From the NCBI GenBank assembly GCA_947259485.1, contig CAMYLU010000010.1, positions 87,692 to 151,691 on the forward strand: 64,000 bases of DNA, given 5' to 3'. Of the stretch, positions 58,885-64,000 are shown in pieces. Under the pieces are notes generated by a model. That model made no database searches and was not told where the DNA came from. It was given only the letters and a program-made list of their open reading frames with translations. Numbering within the stretch: position 1 is the first letter of the stretch; the number at the start of each line of letters is the position of its first letter. The stretch comes from an uncultured Gammaproteobacteria bacterium. Lineage in GTDB: Bacteria; Pseudomonadota; Gammaproteobacteria; GCA-001735895. Made by a program: the position numbers and the translations under genes.

Positions 58885-60069
58885 ATGAACGAATACATAA
58901 ATAACTTCACAGAAATGCTTGGACCAGCAGCGTCAGGAAAACTGGGTCATGCCCTGATCGGACTATTGATTCTTATAGTCGGGCTTTTCATAGTTAAAAT
59001 CGTTGCCGGGATGGTTACGCGAATGCTTAAAAAAGTCGATTTGTTATATCGCACCAATACCGATGGTTCGGTTACTGATATGGCATCACCCATCGCATCT
59101 TTAATCAAAGCGATATTGACAATCTTCATTCTGATGCTTGTGCTGGAACATTTCGGGCTGACCGATGTATTGGCGCCCTTAAAGGATCTGGTGACTGAAA
59201 TAACCGGCGCATTACCCAATATTATCGGGGCAGGAATCATTATGTATGCCGGCTGGATTATTGCGAAAATCGTATCTCAGCTGGTCACCGTCGCGCTTGG
59301 GAAATTTGATGAGAAACTAGCCGAAAAAACCGGCAACGATGACATAAAAGTTTCTGCCTTTGGCGGCGCGCTTGTATTGATCGCGATTTTACTACCCATC
59401 ATTGTCTCCGCGCTGGGAGTATTGAATATCCCGGCGATATCAGTACCGGCATCTGCAATGATCGAAAAACTGATGACCGCGGTACCAAATATCATTGGCG
59501 CCGCTATCATTCTGCTGGTTGCCTACCTGGTAACCAAGTTTGTCATACATATGTTGAACACGCTTCTCGAGGGCATGCACGTCAACGCATTACCGGAAAA
59601 AATCGGTGTTCAAAACATGTTCAGCGAATCATTTACGGTAACACGTCTTATCGGAGCGGCTATCATGTTTTTTGCGATGCTGTCAGCATCGACAGCAGCC
59701 ATCAACCTGCTGGGTATCGATGTAATCTCAGCAATCTTTGCCAAGGTTATCGAGTTCGGTGGCGGCATCCTTATCGGCAGTATTATTCTCTTTGTGGGTT
59801 ATTTCCTGAGCAACCTGGCGTACTCGAAACTCGCCGCAAATACCAGCCCTGCAGTTGCAAACATCGCACGCTTTGCGATATTGGGACTGGTACTGGCAAT
59901 GGGACTTAAATCCATGGGACTAGCTGATCACATCGTAAATATGGCTTTCGGATTCACCATCGGTGGTATTGCGGTTGCAACAGCACTCGCATTCGGCCTC
60001 GGTGGAAAAGACGCGGCTAAGGCCGTTGCGGATAACTGGGCTTCGCGGGTAATTGAAAATAAACGGTAA
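58885..60069 (+). CDS. Mechanosensitive-channel-like TM-helix protein (CmpX-like)
   Basis: This 394-residue inner-membrane protein has about 10 hydrophobic segments, with repeated TM_helix modules (PNIIGAGIIMYAGWIIAKIV and PNIIGAAIILLVAYLVTKFV are clear internal duplicates). The end, GIAVATALAFGLGGKDAAKAV, resembles the pore-lining helix of MscS. But the protein stops there, so the cytoplasmic beta domain of MscS is absent. CmpX-like proteins of pseudomonads have such TM-helix layouts. A role in osmotic response is inferred from context and mscL nearby. Its RBS (AGGGGGGATCC) is strong. Confidence 0.82.
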   Translation: MNEYINNFTEMLGPAASGKLGHALIGLLILIVGLFIVKIVAGMVTRMLKKVDLLYRTNTDGSVTDMASPIASLIKAILTIFILMLVLEHFGLTDVLAPLKDLVTEITGALPNIIGAGIIMYAGWIIAKIVSQLVTVALGKFDEKLAEKTGNDDIKVSAFGGALVLIAILLPIIVSALGVLNIPAISVPASAMIEKLMTAVPNIIGAAIILLVAYLVTKFVIHMLNTLLEGMHVNALPEKIGVQNMFSESFTVTRLIGAAIMFFAMLSASTAAINLLGIDVISAIFAKVIEFGGGILIGSIILFVGYFLSNLAYSKLAANTSPAVANIARFAILGLVLAMGLKSMGLADHIVNMAFGFTIGGIAVATALAFGLGGKDAAKAVADNWASRVIENKR

Positions 60070-60186
60070 AATTCGTGTTTTTGTTATTCTTCAAGAAGCG
60101 TGACACGCATCAAAGCGTCAACGCGAAGTGTTGTGTTAAACCACCACTAGATGTCTTGATCAAAGATGGCTCACGGGCCGGGGAGA

Positions 60187-60230
60187 TTTAACACGGGTTT
60201 AACAATCCGGATCTTCGAGCTTGGTATGAT
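60187..60230 (+). promoter_or_regulatory. TTTAACA direct repeat and extended -10, candidate activator-dependent promoter
   Basis: Two TTTAACA half-sites at 60187-60193 and 60198-60204 (11-bp period) precede an extended -10 TGGTATGAT (60222-60230) by 17 bp. The -35 position (CAATCC) is poor. In this geometry the repeat overlaps the -35 region, as at PhoB-activated promoters. It lies just upstream of the lipoprotein gene at 60262. Confidence 0.55.
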
Positions 60231-60261
60231 AGCGTTAACTTAATTAATCAAAGGTTTAAAA

Positions 60262-61431
60262 ATGAACAAGTTATTTATAGTTGTAGCAGTATATTCGATC
60301 ACATTAGTTGCGGGCTGCAGCTCTTCGAGTGAGCAGTTTGGCGGCAACCAGAGCGAATACGCGGCAGAAATTAATGCGCGTAATAAAGAGCTCGACGCAC
60401 GCAACAAGGAACTCGAAGCGCGCAACCGCGAGCTTAATGCACGTAACCAGGAAATCGCCGAGTTAAAAATGCAGCTGGATCAAAGCCAGCAGGCGTCTAT
60501 GGCACCTGCCAGCACTGATTCCGAGCAGGCAAGTCAATCCGGTGCGCTCATGAAAACCAGCTTGTTGCCACCAAAGGCCAAAGCCGGTCAATGTTTTGCG
60601 CGTGTCTACACTCCACCCTCGTATAAAGCCGGAACCGAAAAAATTCTTAAAGCAGATGGCTACGACGAGGTAATCATTACACCCGCAGTCTATCGTTCGG
60701 AGCCCAAAACGGTTTTGGTTAAAGAAGAAACAGAAGCCCTGGAGATCATACCTGCTGTGTATGGCTGGAAAGAGGAAAAGGTGCTGGTCAGTCCGGAAAT
60801 TACCGAGTTAAAAATCGTGCCGGCAGTTTATGAAACGGTTGAAGAGCGGGTTCTCGTTAAGCCTGCGCACTCGGTCTGGAAAAAGGGCACGGGGCCTATC
60901 ACCAAAATCGATGAGACCACTGGTGAAATCATGTGCCTGGTAGATATTCCCGCTGAATACAAAACGGTCAAGAAACGTGTTCTGAAAACAGCGGAAACCA
61001 CAAAACCGGTTGTCACCAAGAAGGCCGTTTACAAGACGGTCAAAACACGTGTTGTTAAAGAGCCCGCCCGTACCGTAACCAGGAAAGTTCCCGCAGTCTA
61101 CGATACCGTATCGGTACAGAAGCTGGTCAAGGCGGCAAGCACATCGAAAATCAGTAAGCCTCCAGTTTTTGAGACCGTGAGCACAAGCTACAAAGTCAGT
61201 GATGGCTACCTGAAATGGGCACCGATTTTATGTGAAACCAATGTAACCGGTGACATTGTCAGCCAGCTTCAACAAGCACTGAATAATAAAGGCTACGAGG
61301 CGGGACCGGTCGATGGTATCTATGGTGCACGGACAACCCGGGCGGTTCAAAAATACCAGCGCGATATCCAAATTCCTGGTGATGGCCAGTTGACTATCGA
61401 ACTGGTTGAAGCACTGAAGATTAAATATTAA
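60262..61431 (+). CDS. Repeat-rich lipoprotein with C-terminal peptidoglycan-binding domain
   Basis: This 389-residue protein has a lipobox (LVAGC, Cys19). Residues about 33-60 are four 7-residue repeats (ARNKELD, ARNKELE, ARNRELN, ARNQEIA), a likely short coiled coil. Residues about 110-310 contain repeated units with PAVY followed by KTVLVKEE-like strands (periods near 23-30), which may form an extended beta stalk. Residues about 330-389 are a PG_binding_1 domain (LQQALNNKGYEAGPVDGIYG). It should bridge outer membrane and wall. Its upstream region carries a TTTAACA repeat promoter. Confidence 0.82.
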   Translation: MNKLFIVVAVYSITLVAGCSSSSEQFGGNQSEYAAEINARNKELDARNKELEARNRELNARNQEIAELKMQLDQSQQASMAPASTDSEQASQSGALMKTSLLPPKAKAGQCFARVYTPPSYKAGTEKILKADGYDEVIITPAVYRSEPKTVLVKEETEALEIIPAVYGWKEEKVLVSPEITELKIVPAVYETVEERVLVKPAHSVWKKGTGPITKIDETTGEIMCLVDIPAEYKTVKKRVLKTAETTKPVVTKKAVYKTVKTRVVKEPARTVTRKVPAVYDTVSVQKLVKAASTSKISKPPVFETVSTSYKVSDGYLKWAPILCETNVTGDIVSQLQQALNNKGYEAGPVDGIYGARTTRAVQKYQRDIQIPGDGQLTIELVEALKIKY

Positions 61432-61521
61432 TCAGAATCAATAAGCCATTTTGCTGGTTGCGGTCGTTTGCATTTTTGCAGGAGGCCGCAACCAGCGATT
61501 GTAACTAAAAGGGGAATAGAA

Positions 61522-61923
61522 ATGAGTATGATGAGTGAATTTAAAGATTTTGCGATGCGCGGTAACGTGGTCGACATGGCGGTGGGTATCGTCATCGGCG
61601 GCGCCTTCGGCAAAATCGTGTCTTCCTTTGTTGCCGATGTGCTGATGCCACCCATTGGCTTGTTGATGGGCGGCGTTAATTTTAGTGACCTGGCAATCAT
61701 GCTGAAAGATGCCGTTGGTGAAACGGCACCGGTGATGATCAAGTACGGATCGTTTATTCAGACGGTTGTCGACTTCGTCATTATCGCGTTTGCGATCTTC
61801 CTGGTCGTCAAGGCGATGAATTCGATGAAGAAGCCTGAAGAAGCACCGGCACCGGAACCAGATCCGGCTCCCAGTACCGAAGAAGTCCTGTTGGGCGAGA
61901 TCCGCGATCTGCTGAGGAAGTAA
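61522..61923 (+). CDS. mscL: Large-conductance mechanosensitive channel
   Basis: This 133-residue protein matches MscL in length and motifs. The N-terminal helix is followed by [21 protein letters not shown], the pore-lining first membrane helix, then [17 protein letters not shown] and the second helix ([19 protein letters not shown]). The tail ends with [13 protein letters not shown], the bundle-forming helix. The pentameric channel opens under membrane tension to release solutes on hypo-osmotic shock. I start at 61522 after AAGGGG. It ends the envelope-stress block proper. Confidence 0.96.
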   Translation: MSMMSEFKDFAMRGNVVDMAVGIVIGGAFGKIVSSFVADVLMPPIGLLMGGVNFSDLAIMLKDAVGETAPVMIKYGSFIQTVVDFVIIAFAIFLVVKAMNSMKKPEEAPAPEPDPAPSTEEVLLGEIRDLLRK

Positions 61924-61936
61924 TCTCGTGGAATAA

Positions 61937-61972
61937 GCTCGGGCCATCACCGCGATGGCTGATGGCTCGAGC
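61937..61972 (+). terminator. Strong stem-loop downstream of mscL
   Basis: GCTCGGGCCATC and GATGGCTCGAGC pair over 12 bp (one G-U) around a 12-base loop, 13 bp after the mscL stop. There is no T-run after it, so it may end transcription only with Rho or act as an mRNA stabiliser. Confidence 0.45.
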
Positions 61973-62079
61973 ACTTCACTACGCCGGGATTCTCCGCGTA
62001 TTTAAAAAACAGGAGGTGCGGAAAATAAAACCCAACCCCCCCGTCGTGAATATTGAAATGTGGATTAAAATCACCACCT

Positions 62080-62319
62080 ATGTCCACGATGCATAACTTG
62101 TTTAAGCGAATACCCCTGTCTTTATTGATCGTGCTATCTCTCACGCTGGGATTGGCTCCTTTCACACCTGAACCGCATCTATGGGAAAAACTCAAGATGT
62201 TGGCTGCGGGTGAACTCACCGAACTCCTCGACATTTTTGATTTATTGCTCCATGGAACACCGTGGTTACTGCTGATCACCAAGCTTTTTTTGCAGCTAAC
62301 TGGTAAATCGGAAGCTTGA
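62080..62319 (+). CDS. Small two-pass membrane protein
   Basis: This 79-residue protein has two hydrophobic stretches (about residues 9-25 and 55-72). The pattern LSLTLGLAPFTPEPHLWEKLKML followed, after a LTELLDIFDLLLHGTPWLLL segment (both written here only in part), occurs in many gammaproteobacteria in proteins often annotated "RND transporter" without evidence. No pump domain is present. I start at 62080; an earlier ATG at 62053 is possible. Function is unknown. Confidence 0.7.
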   Translation: MSTMHNLFKRIPLSLLIVLSLTLGLAPFTPEPHLWEKLKMLAAGELTELLDIFDLLLHGTPWLLLITKLFLQLTGKSEA

Positions 62320-62415
62320 GTGCCTGTTAACGGGGAAGTTAACCAGGCTCACCTCTAGCGCACCATTTGGACGCAGATATTGCACCAAATGAAATCAAAC
62401 TTTTATATTTAGGGC

Positions 62416-62425
62416 GCAAATTTGC
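62416..62425. promoter_or_regulatory. Palindrome GCAAATTTGC
   Basis: A 10-bp perfect inverted repeat lies 73 bp upstream of the small gene at 62498. It may be an operator or chance AT-rich symmetry. Confidence 0.2.
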
Positions 62426-62497
62426 ATGTCAGGGTCGACTCGTTAGTATTCAGGCAGGGGATTAGCAGCCGAATATGAAACGGCGACCCCTCAACAG

Positions 62498-62734
62498 ATG
62501 GAGAAAATAGACATGCAATGTTACCAACACCTCGCCGCTACAATCGCAGTCTCGAATTCACTCGAATCTCTCCCCGGCATCAGGCACAAACTACCCCTTA
62601 GTGTGATTGCGGACTGGATGCAAGAAAACAGGATTGAAGTCGAAGACGTGCTGTTCGCTTCAGCCGATGACATCAAGGCGCAGATCGAACCCCTGGTCAG
62701 GCAAAATCAGCCACTACTGCTGCGAGCGGCTTAG
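62498..62734 (+). CDS. Small hypothetical protein
   Basis: This 78-residue protein has no signal peptide, membrane segment or Cys pair. The sequence (SVIADWMQENRIEVEDVLFAS, then DDIKAQIEPLVRQ) suggests a short helical protein. An in-frame ATG at 62513 is an alternative start. I recognise no family; the unbroken frame and a plausible GGAGAA-like site upstream are the only support. Confidence 0.45.
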   Translation: MEKIDMQCYQHLAATIAVSNSLESLPGIRHKLPLSVIADWMQENRIEVEDVLFASADDIKAQIEPLVRQNQPLLLRAA

Positions 62735-62801
62735 CACCACACGATTGAGCGAATAATGATGAATATCGGATACCTGTTTAAAAGTAGAGCCAGGTAAAGG
62801 C

Positions 62802-63698
62802 CTAGAATAGATGTCCGAAACATTTACCTTGATCATCAATCCAGAGGTAGGACAAACCGGTTGAATCCAGCCATCGCTTTCCGTCCTCACCTTTAAGCAT
62901 GGCGATAGTGCTGGTACTGCCCGCTATCAGGCAATGGGGTGCAACCACGCTCACGGCACGCAAACCCTGCACCGGCCAACCGGTTAGTGGATTAAGAATA
63001 TGGCTGTAGCGTTTGTCATTAATCACCATGCTGCGCTGGTAATCACCACTGCTGGCCAGGCCGCCCTGTTTCAGTTCGATGCTGGTAATAACATTATCTG
63101 GATTACCCGGATCCTGAATACCTATAATCCAGGGACTGCCATCCGGGTGGGGGCCAATTACATGAATATCGCCTCCCATATTTACCATGCCGGATTTAAC
63201 GCCCAGGCTGCGACAAAGGTTGGCACAACCGTCAGCGGCATACTCTTTTACGATACCGCCTAAATCTAGTTCCATGCCCGCTAGGGGTAAAGTTATACAG
63301 GGTGGTGTCCAGTCAAGCTTATCCCAGCCGATTAATTGTTGAACTGCTTCGACATCCTGCTGTTCAGGTAATTTATAACTTTTAAAATCCCAGACATTGC
63401 GTAATACCCCGGAGGTAACGTCAAACAATCCGTTGCTTTGCCGGTAACAGGCCTGCGCGTAATCGAGTAGCGCGGTAGTTTCGACGTCAACACTAGTGCC
63501 GGGCTGGCCTGCCGATGCATTGATCTTGCTCAGTATGCTGTCGGCCAGGTAACGGCTATACCTTTGTTCAAGCCTATTGACCATTGCGATCGCCTGGTCG
63601 GAGATTTCGCGTGCAGATTTCTTGTTATTGCAGTACAGGCTGATCTCATTCAGGCATGCCATCGCCTTAAAGGAGAAACGGTGAAGTTGCGTCGCCAT
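62802..63698 (-). CDS. apbE: FAD:protein FMN transferase
   Basis: This 298-residue protein attaches FMN covalently to Thr or Ser of target flavoproteins. Family motifs are the YSRYLADSILSKIN-like N-terminal block, the central DLGGIVKEYAADG and the C-terminal GLASSGDYQRSMVINDKRYSHILNP (quoted in part). There is no lipobox, unlike many ApbE proteins, so it may act in the cytoplasm or export is by an unseen route. Its start lies 9 bp after the stop of a DUF3570-like gene, an arrangement known from several gammaproteobacteria. Confidence 0.9.
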   Translation of the reverse strand: MATQLHRFSFKAMACLNEISLYCNNKKSAREISDQAIAMVNRLEQRYSRYLADSILSKINASAGQPGTSVDVETTALLDYAQACYRQSNGLFDVTSGVLRNVWDFKSYKLPEQQDVEAVQQLIGWDKLDWTPPCITLPLAGMELDLGGIVKEYAADGCANLCRSLGVKSGMVNMGGDIHVIGPHPDGSPWIIGIQDPGNPDNVITSIELKQGGLASSGDYQRSMVINDKRYSHILNPLTGWPVQGLRAVSVVAPHCLIAGSTSTIAMLKGEDGKRWLDSTGLSYLWIDDQGKCFGHLF

Positions 63699-63707
63699 CG
63701 TTTTATC

Positions 63708-64000
63708 TTAAAACGTATGGCTTATACCAAATGTAACCATAGTACTTGTCAGAGATTCAGGATCGGTTGAATAGTCACCGCTTATTTTTAGATCTCCACG
63801 ACGCGTATAATACTCGAGACTAACATCCAGGCTGGTGTTGCTACTGAAAGTTTTTTCGAGTTTGAAGCCAACTAAAACGGAACCATAGCTTGCCAGTCGA
63901 TAGTCACTTGAATAGATACCATCGGATCTTGGAGCAGAGAAAAATGGCGCATAAAATTCAGCCTTGTCTTGCTGGTAGTAACGAAAATTGTATGAAACTA
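63708..64000 (-). CDS. DUF3570-like outer-membrane protein, C-terminal part (cut by window edge)
   Basis: The frame is open from the window end to the TAA at 63708-63710, giving about 97 residues. It shows amphipathic strands with many aromatic residues (FRYYQQDKAEFYAPFF, GSVLVGFKLEKTF, SLDVSLEYYTRRGDL) and ends in VTFGISHTF, a terminal Phe as expected for BAM-inserted barrels. DUF3570 genes often precede apbE, as here. The start is outside the window, so family assignment rests on context and the strand pattern. Confidence 0.65.
   Translation of the reverse strand, partial: VSYNFRYYQQDKAEFYAPFFSAPRSDGIYSSDYRLASYGSVLVGFKLEKTFSSNTSLDVSLEYYTRRGDLKISGDYSTDPESLTSTMVTFGISHTF

Overview
The window looks like a chromosomal segment of a free-living, probably marine, gammaproteobacterium. 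The evidence is the gene content: an Entner-Doudoroff cluster, secreted laminarinase-type glucanases (one with a GlyGly-CTERM tail), a TIGR02647-type small protein, many lipoproteins and several c-di-GMP proteins. This is inference from family content, not a placement from marker genes. I see no tRNA, rRNA, CRISPR array, insertion sequence or phage gene.

Region 1 (1-8 kb) is sugar catabolism. It starts with the end of edd, then eda and pgl, followed by a putative beta-1,3-glucan (laminarin) locus: a GH17 lipoprotein, a GH16 lipoprotein and a second GH16 enzyme with a GlyGly-CTERM anchor. An arfB ribosome-rescue gene lies between the two GH16 genes. Both GH16 genes share the exact 12-bp palindrome TGCTATATAGCA upstream, a candidate operator. 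Region 2 (8-22 kb) is one seven-gene glycogen operon on the minus strand: glgC-pgm-glgA-glgB-glgP-glgX-malQ. Together the two regions suggest that glucose from extracellular glucan is either burned through 6-phosphogluconate/KDPG or stored as glycogen.

Region 3 (22-33 kb) mixes signalling and housekeeping: a PAS-GGDEF cyclase, a flavin reductase-like protein, a VOC protein, an ion transporter flanked by two CBS proteins, and a helix-hairpin-helix protein with a long Lys-rich tail encoded by 15-bp repeats. It ends with a two-gene system (HDOD-histidine kinase plus REC-PAS-GGDEF-EAL) that should link phosphorelay to c-di-GMP. Region 4 (33-43 kb) has a TldD/TldE pair and a complete five-gene peptide-type ABC importer. 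Region 5 (43-48.6 kb) holds unrelated single genes, a GGDEF relic, a HIRAN protein and a PPK2 kinase.

Region 6 (48.7-62.8 kb) is the most unusual. It groups envelope and osmotic-stress functions around a CHASE2 histidine kinase, a LysM-FecR protein and an OmpR-type regulator. Around these lie two OmpA-type peptidoglycan-binding proteins (one with BON domains), a Kbp-like potassium-binding protein, dodecin, helix-hairpin-helix proteins, a 34-residue membrane protein, a TM-helix channel-like protein, a repeat-rich peptidoglycan-binding lipoprotein, MscL and further small proteins. Several intergenic regions carry TTTAACA direct repeats, two of them with exact 11-bp spacing as expected for an OmpR/PhoB-type regulator. 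This could be one regulon built around the local three-gene sensor. The window ends with apbE and the C-terminus of a DUF3570-like outer-membrane protein.
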